From: Chamaelirium japonicum
Taxonomy: Eukaryota; Streptophyta; Magnoliopsida; Liliales; Melanthiaceae
Reading direction: 5' to 3'
Assembly: GCA_947650365.1 (NCBI GenBank)
Contig: OX393554.1
Location: forward strand, 34,056,204-34,120,203
DNA: 64,000 bases
Shown: positions 44,761 to 59,080 of the stretch, piece after piece
Layout of the letters: each line of letters starts with the position of its first letter
How positions within the stretch are numbered: the stretch's first letter is position 1
Made by a program: the position numbers and the translations under genes
Notes under the pieces: model-generated
What the model was told of the DNA's origin: nothing
Databases searched by the model: none
The model's input: the letters and a program-made list of their open reading frames with translations, nothing else

Positions 44761-47096
44761 TTGAAGATGTGGCTCCAAACAAGCCACATACAACTACAAG
44801 GTTCGTGTGCGAAGAAACGGCGGAAGACAAAGCACCGGAGGGAGAAGGTCTCGGCCAGGAAGGGTCATGCACAAGACCTCCCCAGGTCGTGCGCATGACG
44901 GCATAATTGTCTCGCCAGAAGACACAGTTGGGTCGTGCGCACGACCTAGGGGTCGCTGACAGCACACGGGTGACGTGTATCCATTGGAGGCGGAAGGTCT
45001 CGGGAGGGTTTTCTTCGATGTTCTTCGGGGTGTAGGGCTGCGGGATATATTCTCTAAAGGGGAGAATCTCTTTGTGGGTGTATGAGGGATTGGTTAGAGA
45101 AAATTATAATTGTACTCGGGATTTTTCCATACTAGTAAATCCATTGATCGATCGTTGCCAAAATTTTATTGGGTGTTTTACTTAGTCTTTTCTCGGTCTT
45201 GTCGGTGGTCGTCTCCGCCATGGTGGTTCTACGCTTCTCGTGATCCGCTATGCGAGAACGTCGGATCGCAACAAATTGGTATCATAGCTTCTTGTTGGGG
45301 ATCCGAGAAGGCTCTAGATCGATGGTGTAGAGCAAGGTAAACCGAAGAAAGGGGGCCGAGACGCACGCGCGGGATGCGGTGCGATGGAGGACCCGAGAGC
45401 GGGATTCAAGAATGAAGCCAGAGGACCAGAGAGAGGTTGCGGTATAGCATCTTTTTCCCCGGAAGGCTTGTTGGCGATGACAGCTGGCGCCTTAGGCAAA
45501 GGGCACGACGGGGAGAAGCGGTCTAGTGCTCTCTGGGATGTTCAAGTCATCAGAGGAGTCTTCAAAGGGGAGGTTGCGATCGAGCACCTCCTCCCTTGGG
45601 GTGGTTCAAGACACCGAAGGTGTTAGCTGGGAGGAGGGTGCGGTCTTAGCCTCTACTCTCTGTTTTGACAGATCGCGGCGGCAAGTCGCGATGGCACGAC
45701 ATATGCGGGTGCCTGGATCGAGGGGGAGCACCTCGATGGCACAGGAGTCGCCAACGGCATCGATCATGTTCAGTCACTAACGGACGAACTGATGTGTGTT
45801 ACCGACGAGCGACTGGTGGAGGTGCCGACGGGCATTGTGTGGATTGCCGACGGGCACTGACGGGCGTGGTAGCCGCAGGCACGATTGTGGGCACATCTGA
45901 GGCCTAGCAGGGTGCAGTGGCTGTCGACAGACGGCAAAAAAAAAGACAATGATGGTCATGGTGGCGGCGGACTCAGCCGCGGGCACACATATAGTACAGC
46001 AGGGTGCAAAGGATGTTCGAGCGTTAGCCGACGAGCAACAGTTCGGGAGTAATGGGCTCAGGAAGCATCGCAGAGCGAATCAAGAGCCGTGGTTTACGGC
46101 GGGATCGTCAAAGAGCGATGATAGGAGTTTCCATGATCATGACGGTAGCTGGGAGAGCGGCGACACATGCACGGTGTTCGGTGAAGAAAAAGGATGCAGG
46201 TGGAGCATGCTCAGGGATGAGGTTGATCAGAAGATCGGCCAAGTCGAAAGACATGGGCAATCATCAAGTTTGGTGATTGGGCTCTCGGTGATGGGGCAAA
46301 GGCGACAACCACAATCAGGAAATGGATTTATGGTGCAAAGAGATGGAGATTCAGTCCGTGAAGATGCTCACGTCTTGTTATGAAATCAAGGTGGAGATTA
46401 TTGAAGATGTGGCTCCAAACAAGCCGTATACAACTTCAAGGTTCGTGCGTAAAGAAACGGCAGAAGACAGAGCACCGGGGGGAGAAGGTCTCGGCTAGGA
46501 AGGGTCACGACTGGCATCAGTATAATTGTCGGGCAAGAAGACAAAGTTGGATCGTGCGCACAACCTGGGGTCCCCAGGTTGTGCGCACGACTGTGGCTGG
46601 CAGCATGTGGGTGACGCGTTTTGGCCTACATTTTCTCGTGGGACTCCTTCTCCAAGTTAAATATGAATGTATGGTTATAAATAGGTGACAATAGGACAAA
46701 TCTAGGTGATTTTGGTGCCACAAGAGTAACCCTAAGGAGAGATTAGAAGGTAGCCATCACCAAGGAAGAGGAAAGAAAATCCATTGGAGGCAGAAGGTCT
46801 CTCGTAAAGGTTTTCTTCAGTGTTCTTTGGGGTGTAGGGCTGCGAGATCTATTCTCTAAAGGGGGATATCTCTAAAGGGGGGTATCTCTTTGTGGGTGTG
46901 TGAATGATTGGTTAGAGATAATTGTAATTGTACTTGAGTTTTCCCATACTAGTAAATCCATCGATCAGTCGTTGTCGGAATTTTCTTGGGTGTTTTGCTT
47001 GTTCTTTCTATGCCCTCGGTCTTGTCGGTGGTCGTCTTCACTGTGGTGGTTCTAAGCTTCTCATGTTCCGCTGCGCAAGGCCCTCGGATTGCAACA
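44761..47096 (+). mobile_element. non-autonomous LTR retrotransposon nested in a LINE
   Basis: The LTRs are 44761-45273 (513 bp) and 46401-47096 (696 bp). They start TTGAAGATGTGGCTCC and end GGATCGCAACA or GGATTGCAACA. The left LTR lacks about 180 bp present in the right one. The PBS-like tggtatcatagc follows the left LTR at 45278. The purine-rich caaggtggagat precedes the right LTR. The interior (1.1 kb) has short frames only, with no protease, integrase or RT motif. Flanking sequence on both sides belongs to a LINE RNase H frame, and GAAAC occurs at both junctions. Confidence 0.78.
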
Positions 47097-47534
47097 GAAA
47101 CGTGATCCGATATCATCTTGACATATCGCACGTAGGCCATGAGAGTAAACTTGCTGCCAGGCTTTAGGAATCCTTGTTTGCGTAGCATACGTAGCTATCC
47201 AGTCAGCAGCAGTGTTGCCTTCTCTAAAAATATGCTCAATGCAAACTTCAGTGAACTGTGTAAGCATAGACTTGATATCCATGATCAAAGGATGAGAATG
47301 ATCGAGTCAATTGAAGAAGATAGATTAATGACGTTGATAATTTACTGGGAATCACCTTCAACCCAAAGATGGGGACTGATTGCAATCGTAGCCTTTAATC
47401 CTTCCCATAAGGCCCTTGCTTCTGCTATGGAGATAGAAGATGTCCGCAGTGGAATCGAGCCATCAAAATTTAGCTTTAAAAATCCTAAAGGGGGAGGGCT
47501 CCATTTAACCACCAATAGGTCCACTTGATGCAAG
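47097..47534 (-). pseudogene. LINE RNase H domain remnant
   Basis: The minus-strand frames read KWSPPPLGFLKLNFDGS, then SISIAEARALWEGLKATIAI, then (shifted) HIFREGNTAADWIATYA. These are the DG, E and the N-T-A-A-D-W features of the plant RVT_3-type RNase H that ends LINE polyproteins. The frame breaks near 47290-47340 and the C-terminal end is cut by the LTR element at 47096. Confidence 0.75.
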
Positions 47535-47577
47535 CGGTGGAGTTGAACTGCAAGGTTTTCTTCATAAAGCTCTCAAT

Positions 47578-47930
<353 letters not shown>

Positions 47931-48402
47931 TTTACAAGGGTAGTATAGATAGATGTCACAATTACGAGTGTATCCCAGTGGTTAAATAAAATGGTACCCA
48001 TGTGGGCAAAAAAAGGGCTCAAAAATTGACAATGAAAAAAATATTTGTACTCCTACAGTTGGCAAGCTTCAAATCATGATCTCTCTTATTCAATGACACT
48101 TACAAACATCGCTCAAATCAGAACATGTATGTCTTCTTAAAAAAAAAACAAAAGTATATCATGCAACTATAGGTTTGCATAATTGAAATCGCGAGCCACC
48201 TTAACTGAATATTGGAGGATCAAAAAGATTGGAAGGAAGGAGACCCTATACCATAACTATGCTAGAAGCTGAAGATGAACAATGTGTTAGTAAAAGAGGG
48301 ATGTACAATTATAATAGAAGGTAAAGAGAGGAAACCTAAAAATATGACATGGAGATTTTGAAAAAAAAAAGGGGGGGGGGGGGGGGGGAATGAACCAGCA
48401 AC
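47931..48402. other. no feature recognised
   Basis: AT-rich, with a poly-G run at 48371-48388 next to the following MITE. Confidence 0.4.
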
Positions 48403-48862
48403 TAGGGGTGGCAATGGGTTGTGTCGGGTTGGGTTCATGTCATGTCTAGTTTCGGGTCGTGTTCAAAACCCCTGGACCCGGACCCGACCCGTTTAACTAA
48501 TCGTGTCTAGATCCTAAACCCGTACCCGACCCGTTTATAAACGGGTAGACCCGTTTACTACACAGGTTTATTAAGTTGACCCGATCCAACCCGATCCGAC
48601 TCGACCCGACCTAACCCGATAGACCTACTGATACTATATATTACAGTATTGGATTGCGGGTAGACCCGACCCGACACGACCCGTTGAATTTTAAATGGGT
48701 CTTCCCGGGTCTACCGTGTCCAGACCCTAAACCCAGACCCGACCTGTTTATTAAACGGGTCTATCGTGTCGACCCGTTTACGACCCGAACTCGTTTAGCC
48801 CAGACCCAGACCCGCTAACTTCATGCCGGGTCTGCGTGTTGGGTCCAAAATTGCCAGGCCTA
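48403..48862. mobile_element. hAT-like MITE (gggtcgggt family), copy 2
   Basis: It starts TAGGGGTGGCAATGGG and ends CCAAAATTGCCAGGCCTA, with internal acccgacccg repeats. It is related to 18967-19404 but in the opposite orientation. The flanking duplication is not clear. Confidence 0.65.
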
Positions 48863-49669
48863 ACAACAGAAGTTATTCTTGAATTAGAATATATGTGCCA
48901 AATAAATTTTTTCTTCATAGATAACCCTAGTCTGTTAAATACTTTTGGCCAACCGCTAGTCAAGTAAATATTTATTTTTAATACTATTTTAGAAAAAAAT
49001 CCCTTAACTTTAGAATGTGAGAACAAACATACACAACATGTGAATCATACTTAGCCCCACGACTGCGATGCTGTTAGTGACATGTGACGCATATCCGCCA
49101 GCTACCACCCCAATTGTAGGTCGCTCGAACCGTAGAAGATTCAAACTCAAGAAAATGGTTTTTTTTTTTAATCCAAGAATTGATATTTCCATCCCAGAAG
49201 CTGATATTTTACGCTTATTCACTTATATTGCCCACATAGTCCTATGGCATGAATGTGGTAATTATATAACAACTATTGAACGGTTAGACCCACATCGACT
49301 AGGGTGGGAGTTCCGTGTATTCATAAACCTATTGCTCCCTCCCCTCATGACTGATTTTGAGGGGGCATGGGATTTGAGACTTGGTATCAAATTAAGCTAG
49401 GCCCCCCACTGTGTCCATCCCTAATGGCATTGTCACACCCCTATTTTTCCTCGATGAAACACCTCTCCACATGCAAGTAGGTCTCCGTCGAAACATGCTT
49501 TGTATACGGGCGGGTATTGAGCGGTTAATCCTACATTGGCAAAGGGTGGGAGTTTCATGTTGCCCCCCCTCTCCCTCATGACCGATTTTGAGGGGGCACG
49601 GGATTCGTATCTACGACAAAGCCAGTTTCTCATAAATTACACATTTTACACTTATATTTCACCCAAACC

Positions 49670-49752
<83 letters not shown>

Positions 49753-49922
49753 GTTGCCTGTGTGAGTACTTTTTTTGTTTTGGTAATACGATTTGATATT
49801 CTCATACTTGATTTAAGGTCGCATATGCGGTGTTATCAGAACTATATCGGACTGATCGTTCAGACTAGGGGTGCAACTTGGGTGGGGTAAAATTGAGAAC
49901 CGATCCAATCCGGCGTAAATGG
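48863..49922. other. repetitive, no gene
   Basis: Two similar blocks (about 49255-49390 and 49505-49625) share ccctcatgac, gattttgagggggca and gcggttaa-type motifs, so a local duplication is likely. (CT)n occupies 49675-49749. Confidence 0.45.
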
Positions 49923-50324
49923 TGTTGGGATGATATCGGAGGCGCATCGGAATGCAAAGTTAATCCCATGGATCGATTTGGTGTGCGATACATTTGAAAA
50001 TTTTCATCCGAATTAATCATTCACTCAAGGGATCAAACGAACGGGAATCGAACCCCTATAGTCTTCTACCAAATCTAACATGGTAACTATTATGCATGCT
50101 AAATGATAGATCTAGGGGTTTGTGTTGATTATACCTTCGTGCGGGTTTTTAACACCATGACGGTTTTCTTCAAGTTTGAAGACGACGAAAGTATCCTCGA
50201 GCAATTCTTCGGGTACACTGATCTCGCAATTCGACCCAGACTCTTGCACTCTGATATCTGAGTGCCTCAGAATGCAAGCAATCTCTCTCACTAGTTCTCA
50301 CACACTCACAAGAGATGAAGAGAT

Positions 50325-50383
<59 letters not shown>

Positions 50384-52065
50384 ATCTGCTTTTCACCCGT
50401 GAGCCCTAACAGAAAGAACGAGAAAGACTGTGAGAGAGAGGGAGGGGGTTCAACCTTTTCTCAGGAAAAACCGTGAGGGGGGCCTCGAGAACCATGCCCC
50501 CCTTCTTTTTTGCTGATCCCTCTCTCTCTCTCTCTCTCTAACCGACCCTTTCTCTCCTATCTCCAAAAAACCGCCAATCTTATCTTGCATTATCAAGATC
50601 CTATAATCAAGGGGAGGGATATTTGAATTATCAAATATTCTTCATCCCTTGATTATAAGGATGATGGCTTCATGCGCAAACCCTAATAGGGTGGCCGGTC
50701 TTACTAGGGCATACGGGACATTTTGGATGGACCAAAATGCTCCCCATGCATCTAGTAGTCGTTCACCTTATGCGGGAGCATGCATGGTCTGTCTCTCGTG
50801 CACTTGAGTGATCCCTAGTAACTAGGGCATCTTACTAACACATGATCATCCCATCGTGGGGGGTGAATAGTGATTTCACTATTCACTGTGGTGCCCTTAG
50901 TAAAACATGGGGTGCTTCTTAGTAAAAACCACTAAACTTGTCATATCATGTTCTAGTGCGACGTACACACTCGGAACTGACCTCATACGGTGTAAGGGCA
51001 ACGTCGTGCGTCTCTACACTATTCTGGGGTTGCCCCCTAATGAACACATTAAGTCCTACGCGCCTACCATGCTCTAGTGCGATGCACTCATGGAACACAA
51101 GGTGGTTAGGGCATCTTATCCTCAACTCTTATTTTGTAGTGGGATACGGTGGAACCTTCTGGGAGAAAGTGAAAGTCTATAATGATTGTGGATACAGTGG
51201 AACCTTCTGGGACTAGGATTCATGGCTTGTAACCGACCCCAATCGACACACTACGCAAGCGTCTTTATCAATCCCCTGGGTCCCGGTTAACCTGCGTGGC
51301 CACCCAAAGTGCGACACAAGCTGCACTCCAGTCCTCATAGACTTATTATGCTCTCTCTCACATACCCTTGCTCTCCGTTTAGTATTGGTAATGTGATGCC
51401 CCTCCACTTGGTGCCATGTGTCTACTCGAGCGGTGGAGAGCACTGTTAGACTCGAGTGACCATCTGACTAGATTCGTTCCAGGTTGACCTTCACTACGCG
51501 AGTCAGACCAAGGAACACACCTCCCGTAAGGGATGTGGATGGCTTGCAAGAGTGGCGTGTCGATACAACACCAGCCTGATGACCCAGTACACCATGGTAT
51601 TGGGTTGTGGTTAGATCCCTCACACGTTGGTGTACCAAAGTTACACACAATGGTTAGTCCACCGGTCACGATTTCTCGGTATTTATGACCGATTACCCTA
51701 AGCAGAAACACAGCTGTGTGCATCGGTGTCTGCTCACCGATCTGTGCAGCATGTTGGTTCCATTCGGCCACAGACATTATGCATGACAATGACCATGGTG
51801 GAGATACGCATGCTCTGCCATTCCAACAGCTTATCTTGATAGGGTGACCAGCCCTAATCAGAGCTGCAAACGATTTAGGCTCATAGGATCAATGCATCGA
51901 GTCTTCCACTCAGATGGACCATTATGTAGCCATGGCTCATTTAAATTCTGTATACAGAACACGTATAATAATACACATCATAAAGCAATTCTAACAAAGA
52001 AACAACCTTTTATTAACCAACCAAGGTTTTTATAAGCCCTAGACCACATCTCACTCAATAATCTC
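49923..52065 (-). mobile_element. candidate 3' LTR of the decayed copia element
   Basis: The stretch between TGTTGGGATGATATCGG (49923) and the purine-rich segment AAATGGGAGATTA on the minus strand (52061-52075) lies directly after the RNase H end of the copia remnant, where a 3' LTR of a leftward element belongs. No matching right-hand LTR was found beyond 55.9 kb, so the call rests on position and ends only. Confidence 0.35.
50331..50379. repeat. (GA)n microsatellite
   Basis: About 24 GA units. Confidence 0.9.
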
Positions 52066-52109
52066 CCATTTGGCCTAGCGAGGAAAAACGATTCTGACTC
52101 TCATAACTT

Positions 52110-55100
52110 CTACATACTGCTAAAATGCCTTTGCAGGAATCGCCTTTGTGAAGGGATCAGCAACATTGTCTATAGACGCTATCTTGGTCACAGTTACTTG
52201 CCCTTCCTTCTGAATATTGGATAAGTGGAACTTGTGCTTGATGTGTTTCCCCTTCTGGTGGTGCCTTGGATCCTTGACCTGTGCTACCCCTCTACAATTG
52301 TCACAATAAAGGACAATATGTAATTGAGCGTCTGGTACACACCCTAAATCCAATAAGAACTTCCTGAGCTACACCGATTCTTTTATCGCTTTGCACATTG
52401 CAATGTACTCAACATCTGTCGTAGAGTCTACAATGCAACCTTGCTTCACACTCCGCCAGCTAACCGCTCCTCCTCCTAAAATGAAAACATATCTTGAAGT
52501 CGATTTTCTGGGTTCCATATCTGACATAAAGTAAGATTCCGTGTATCTAATCGGCGTCAGATCTTGTGAAGTGTAAACTAACTCACAGTCCATCGTTCAA
52601 CGAAGGGACTTTAGTATACTCTTCACAACAGTCTAGTGAGCTGGACCCAAGTTTGACTGAAACTGACCCATCATATCTACTGTAAAACAGATATCTGGCC
52701 TAGTGCATTGCATAGTATATATTAGGCTACCCACTGATGAAGCATAGGGCACCTTCTATATCTCTATTTTCTCCTCAGGTATCGTAGGACATTGATCCTT
52801 AGATAGTTTTAAGCTATATTTAAATAGCAAGAAACCCTTCTTGGAGTCTTGCATGCTGAATCTGGCTAGTATCTTATCTATGTAAGCAACCTGTGAGAGT
52901 GAGAGAGTCTTGTTATAACGATCTCGAGTTACCTTGATCCCCAAAATATAACCCACCTCACATAAGTCTTTCATGTCGAATTGCGAGGATAACCAGACCT
53001 TTACCGTAGACAAGGTCCCAACATCATTTCTAATCAATAGGATATCGTCTATATAAAGTACTAAGGATACCACTGTATTCTTTATCGCTCCTCTTGTACA
53101 CACAAGGTTCATCCTTATTTTGGTCAAATCCATATGAACGGACTGTCTGATCAAAACGGATATTCCGGATCCTGGATGTTTGCTTCTGTCCATAAATGGA
53201 CCTCTGAAGCTTGCAAACCAGATTTTCATGACCTACTGACTCAAAACCTGGGGGGTGTATCATGTGTGTGTCTTCTTCTAAATCCTTGTTGAGGAAGGTT
53301 GTCTTGACATGCATCTACCAGATCTCCTAATCATAATGAGCTATGATGGATAAGAGGATCCGAATAGACTTTAGTATAACTACCGGTGAGAAGGTCTCGT
53401 CAAAGTCGATCCATACTCTTTGGATAAAACCCTTGGCAACTAGTCTAGCCTTATAAGTCTCAACAGAACCATCGAGTCTTCTTTTCTTCTTGTACACCCA
53501 TTTACATCCAATAGGTTTAATATTGGGTGATGGTGCAACAAGTGTCTAAACAGTGTTATGGGACATTGATGTAATATCTGCCTCTATAACTTTTTGCCAA
53601 TCAGAATTGTCAGAAGAGTTTATTGCCTCATCATATCTCAAGGGATCATCCTTCTAAACCTCTGGATCGACTAGTAAAGTCTCTCCATAGTATCTTTCAG
53701 AAGCTCTGATTACTCTTCCACTGCGACCAAGTAATTGTGGTACTGAGAGACTTGTTTCTACAATCTTTGGTATATATGTGTCTATGTTGCATTATTCCTC
53801 TAAGTTATCGGATGTGCACACTCCACCAGTACCCAGTAGCTCTTCCAGAACTACTTTACTGGTTGGTTTATGGTCCATAACGTAATCCTGCTCTAGGTAG
53901 ATGGCATTCGTAGAAACAAGTACATTCTTATCCTCATGATCATAAAATAGACCACCTTTTATTTCCTTATGGTAGCCTATGAACAGACATACCTTAGACT
54001 TAGTCTCCATCTTTTCCCTTTTATCCTTCCGCATATGTGCAGGATATCCTCATATCCTGAAATATTGTAGTATCGGTTTTTGCTTTGACCACAGCTCTCT
54101 AGGGGTCAGAGGCACTGACTTAAATAGGATATTGTTTAAGATATATGCTGCTGTCAATAGGGCGTATCTCCAAAATATGGTCGGTAAACTGGCAAAACTT
54201 ATTATACTGCGGACCATATCCAACAGGGTTCGGTTTATTCTCTCAGAAACTCCATTCTGTTGCGGTATAACTGGAGTAGTTAACTGGGATACTATCCCAC
54301 TATCTCTTAGGTACCCAAGGAACTCATCTGATAGGTACTCATCACCTCGATCAGATCGAAAGGCTTTCACATATCTACTAGTCTGCTTTTCAACTTCGGC
54401 TCTGAATTCTTTAAACTTGTCAAATGACTTAGACTTCCAATACATTATTTAAATATAGTCATATCTTGAGTAATCATCAGTAAATGTGATGAACTACTTA
54501 TGGTCTCCTATCACCTGGACGCTCATAGATCCATATACATCAGAATGAATCAACTCTATTTCTCAATGGCTCTATTACCTTTGGTTTTGAAAGAACTGTT
54601 GGACATCTTGCCCTCCATACAAGACTCACAAGTTTGAAGGATCTCCAAGGGATCTGTGTCATGAAACCCGGCCTTGACCAACCTATAAATTCTATCTGAG
54701 GCAATATGTCCAAATCTTAGATGCCAAAGTAGAGTTAGGTTTTTTGAAGGATTCTTACATTTAGATGAGTTAACATTCAAAGTTGTTTTCTTTTCTTTTT
54801 CTAATTTGGGACTTAGAATATAGAGACTATTCTGGACTATCCTCTAACAATAAAAGTTCCATTCAATCTAATAGGTACACCAGATGCATCAAATAAAACT
54901 AATTAATCATATTTATTATAAAAAACAAAACAAAACTCAAATTATATTGCAAGGATAGTACATAATAAACATATCTAAGAATCATAGTCATTTTATTAGA
55001 AAAGCATAAAAAAAACATCTCCAACTGCTCCGGCGGCTGTAACGGTATCAGTGCTCATGCTTACCTCTCCATCAATTAGCCTTCTGCTTAATTGGAACCC

Positions 55101-55900
55101 CTATAAAGAGTTGCATGTATGGTCAGAAGAATCAAAATCCATAATCCAAGATGCAAAAGAACTGATACTTGAAAAAAGTGATTTAACTACAAGAAGTTGA
55201 TTATTACCTGCTCCAGCACCCTGAGGCTTCTTGCAATTATTCTTCCAATGGCATGTCTCGCCATATCTGAAGCACTTTGTGCTTGATGACTTCATCTCCC
55301 CAAACTTAGAGGTCTTCTCTTTGCTCTGTAGAGGTCTGCCTTTGGCTTCTTTCTTGTAGGCTTCTTAGCCTTCAAAGCATCCCTACACTGAGCGTTGAAT
55401 GCCTCACTCTTGACTTGAATCCGTCCTCTACTGCCGAGAGAGCTCCCAGAAACTACGCATTTATTATCTCCAACTTGTTAAGGTTGAAGGTAGTGACAAA
55501 GTCTTCAAAGGCTCCAGATAGGAACGCAAGGAAGATATCAGTCATCATCTCGTTATCCAGCACAATGTTCATGGTAGCCAGTTTGTTCTGGAACCCAAGC
55601 ATTTTCAGTATGTAATCCCGAACAAGCGTTCCCTCGGACATCTTAGTGCTAAAGAGCCTTTTGATTGTAAGATTTTGCTTTACGCGGCTATGCCCCCTCA
55701 AACATCTCTTTGAGGTATAACATCATATCTGAAGCGTCATGTATTTCTTTGACTTACTTCTGTAGAGTTGTCTGCAATGAGGCTATTATATATCACTTGC
55801 ATATTTCGTTAAAATCACGTCAGTCGAAAAAAAACCTTGGTCTCTGCCTCAGAGGCATTTGGACCTGGTAAGTTTGGTTCTGGAGTAGTTAGGGTCATTG
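52110..55900 (-). pseudogene. decayed Ty1/copia gag-pol
   Basis: In minus-strand order: a gag frame (55701-55453), a CCHC-like knuckle CFRYGETCHWKNNC (about 55280-55240), pre-integrase LLWHLRFGHIA (about 54740), and integrase (FRSDRGDEYLSDEF, PQQNGVSERINRTLLDMVRS; 54445-54050). Then come RT pieces (LYIDDILLI at about 53060-53030; SSQFDMKDL) and RNase H (GAVSWRSVKQGC; LYCDN; HHQKGKHIKHKFH; to 52120). Many stops and frame changes separate them. The catalytic boxes read normally but no continuous frame survives. Confidence 0.85.
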
Positions 55901-57099
55901 TGTGTTTATCGATCCTCAGCACAAGTATGAGGTTGCATTTATATTCTCATAGTTAGGACTCGTAGGCTTGTTATCATTTAGGATGGCGGACAAGGGGTCT
56001 AGTTTGGTCATTTGACAAAAAAAAAGGTTAAATATTAGATTGCTAGAAAACTCATTTTAAGGTATTTTTAAAATGAGTCAAATTATATCCAAATATCAAT
56101 GCTACGCTCAAAGCGAAGACATGTCTATGGATCAATTTTACCATGTATGCGAGATCTCAGATTCGGATATACCCGTCCGAGGGGGTAGTGTGCACCGTCC
56201 TCCGCTCATATCGAGTTTCTCGGACCCAATCTAAATCTACCACAGACGGGTTATGATGAACCATGGTGTCCTTTTGGCCAACCATTCTGATCTCCATGCG
56301 ACGCAACGGATATCCTCACGGGTGCTTCAGATGCTTACCCACGAGCCTAAGCAATCACGACACAGGAGTTCATGCGGCCTTCGCAAGGGCAAGAAAAGCC
56401 ATTCTCTTTTGGTGGCGTGACCGCTATATCCCGAAGGAGACTGTCGAGCTTCCGATATGACAGAACATAACTCTCACCCGAAAGGGATGTTGAGCCATAC
56501 CCTGTCATCCAAAAACTCAACAGTTGGCCGTTGAGGCATGGGGCACTCACTATGAGTCCTCTTACACATCCCTTTATATTGTGTTTTTTTTCTTTTCCAT
56601 AACTAATGTTACCATAACAGTGGAGGGACGCACCACGTCTGTATGATGACGTTGTGTTCGTCCCACTGAAAATTAAAATGAGAGATGGGAGATGGGGGAA
56701 TGGAGGCTGCCACGCGGCACCAAAGGCCTCAGCTTTATAAGAGTTTTTTTTTTTTGTAAACAGCTTTATAAGAGTATTATAGTTATTAGATGGCAGAAAA
56801 AAACACTTAGATCCAAGTGGCTATAATCTTGAGTACCTATAGGCTTTTCTTTTCCATGATTTATATATTGTAAATTTACTCAAATTTTTCTCTATTCTTC
56901 ATCAAGTAATATTCACTTCCATTGTTGTTATTATTATTATTATTGAAATAGCATTTTTCCTAGCAATCCCTTTACTTTTGTTCTTTTTATTTTTGTGTGT
57001 TACAAAAGGCACAAACTTTCAAATCATATTTTGGGCTTATAAACATCATATTTGAATAGAGTTATTTCAAGTGATATTTTCCTCAATTGCATTAATTGT
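55901..57099. other. copia 5' flank and AT-rich DNA
   Basis: 56100-56560 is repeat-like sequence without coding content that could belong to a diverged 5' LTR or another element; no end repeats were found. 56880-57090 is AT-rich with an (ATT)n stretch near 56925-56945. Confidence 0.35.
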
Positions 57100-57679
57100 A
57101 AGGAAAATGATTTAGATCTCACCTTCTATATGCCCCAAGTAAGCCCCTTGACGTGACACTCCAACAAAAGACCCTTTAATCACTTGTTTGTCTTATCTTA
57201 CAAAAGTCAGTGGGTTTATATGGATGACAGCGACATGGGATGTTGTTAACTTTCCTTAGATGTGAAATCTTAATGGATTTTTTTTACTCACACCCCCACT
57301 TTTATGGTGAAATTTGAGTTACACTCCAACTTTTTAAAAATTTGACTTTACCTCCAATCCTTCATCTGACCATGAGCAACCCGTTAAAAGCTAGTTTTTC
57401 TTTTATTGAATTGCATCCCCACCTTTATGTCTAAATTTGAGATACACCCTTACTGTTAACAGATCGCTCACTCAAGTGATAGACTAAGGGGTAAAGTCAA
57501 ATTTTTAGAAATTGAGGGTGTATCTCAAATTTAGAAGTGAAAATGAGGGTCAAAGTAAAAAAAAACTCAATATAAATTCGGTTTTGCAGGATGAGATCAT
57601 CGTTGCCACTTACACGGAGCCAAATAAATCAATCAACAGTTGGTCTATTGACTAAATTAAGACACTTTATCGACAGTTG

Positions 57680-58140
57680 ATCTCCTGACTAAATTAAAAA
57701 ACACTTTATTGACAGTTTGTATCCGATAAAGTGTCTCTTGATTTTGCAAGTGTCAGATTTACATGACATTTGCTTTTCTAAGCGACATTTAGTAAGTTGA
57801 CGTGAAACCATGATTTCGAAAGTGACATTTTTACTTTTTTACAGTTGTGAAATTAAGAGACTTTTATCGGTAGTTTGTGTCCGATAAATTGTCTCTAGAT
57901 TTTGCAAATATCAGTTTTACGTGACATTTGCTTTTGTAAGTGACATTTAGTTAGTTAACGTAAAACCAAGAGTTCAAAAATAACATTTTCAGTTTGTGAC
58001 TGTTGTAAAATTAATAGACTTTTATCAGCAATTTGTGTCCGATAGGTGTCTCTTGATTTAAACTGTCAAGTTTACGCAACATTTGCTTTTCTAAGTGACA
58101 TTTAGTTAGTTAACATGAAATCAAGATTTCAAAAGTGACA
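57680..58140. repeat. tandem repeat of about 145 bp, left arm of the foldback element
   Basis: Three units each contain gacttttatcggcagtttgtgtccgata-like, cttgattttgcaagtgtca, gtgacatttagttagttaac and cagttgt motifs. The inverse set lies at about 59620-60060. Confidence 0.75.
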
Positions 58141-58154
58141 TTTTCAGTTGTTTT

Positions 58155-58640
58155 AACAATAGGGCCGGGTTGTGGGCTCAAGGTGGCAGCTCGAGCCCAG
58201 CCCATGGTGTGTTCAGGTCGGACCGTTGATCGTGCTTTCCAAACCAAGTTTTAAAACTGGGCCGGGCTGCGGGCTCAACGTGGCAGCTCGAGCCCGGCCC
58301 ATGGTGTGTTCAGGTCGGACCGTTGACCGTGCTTTCCAAACCAAGTTTTTAAAACGGACTTTTATCGACAGTTTGTGACTTTTTATAACAATCGGGCTGG
58401 GCTTCGGGCTAGGCTGCGGGCTCAAGGTGGCAGCTCGAGCCCGGCTCATGGTGTGTTCGAGCTGGGCCAGGTCGGACCGTTAATCGCGCTTTCGAAACCA
58501 AGTTTTCGAAAGTTTTTGGGCCGGGCTACGGGCTCAAGGTGGCAGCTCGAGCCCGACCCATGGTGTGTTCGGGCCGGGCCGGGTTGGGCCATTGACCGAG
58601 CTGGGTCGGGTTCGGACCAATGGGCTTTGTTTATACCCCT
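58155..58640. repeat. gggccgggctgcgggctcaagg repeat block
   Basis: Four copies of gggccgggctgcgggctc, each followed by ggtggcagctcgagcccggcccatggtgtgtt, in the left arm. Two inverse copies lie at 59405-59590 in the right arm. The arms therefore differ in copy number. Confidence 0.8.
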
Positions 58641-58954
58641 AGGGTAGTCTTTTATCTAATTTTTTTTTTCTTACAATTTCATAGGCAATATAGGTCTAGT
58701 TTTGTAGAGCTCCATTAGTAGATTCCAAATATATAAATTTTATAAAATTTTGATATGTACACATAAAGTTATGAATTTTTTAAAGTAGAAAACACAATTC
58801 CCAAAAAATTATATTTAAAAATCCTAATAGAAATGAGAGTCTATATTGGTCGCGTATAGAGCCTGCTTTTATTTGCTCTTGAGGGCAAATAAGACTTTTA
58901 AATTTTACGTTGTTTTTCATATTAAATTGTTAACTGTTGGATTGCTGCCACATG

Positions 58955-59080
58955 ATGAGACTTCCTGATGGGGCCAGTAGAATGGGGCTCCCCTATCTTC
59001 CTAATTGTAATTGTCATTAGGAAGCTGATAGGGGAGCCCCACTACATAGGCCCCATCAGGAAGCCCTACTACGTGAAAAA
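58955..59080. repeat. small hairpin in the loop of the foldback element
   Basis: cttcctgatggggcc ... ggggctcccctatcttcctaat is followed by its inverse (attaggaagctgataggggagcccc ... ggccccatcaggaag). Confidence 0.8.

Noticed and set aside
56100..56640. Possible 5' LTR of the 52-56 kb copia
   Set aside because: It does not visibly match the candidate 3' LTR at 49.9-52.1 kb, and no PBS was found next to it.
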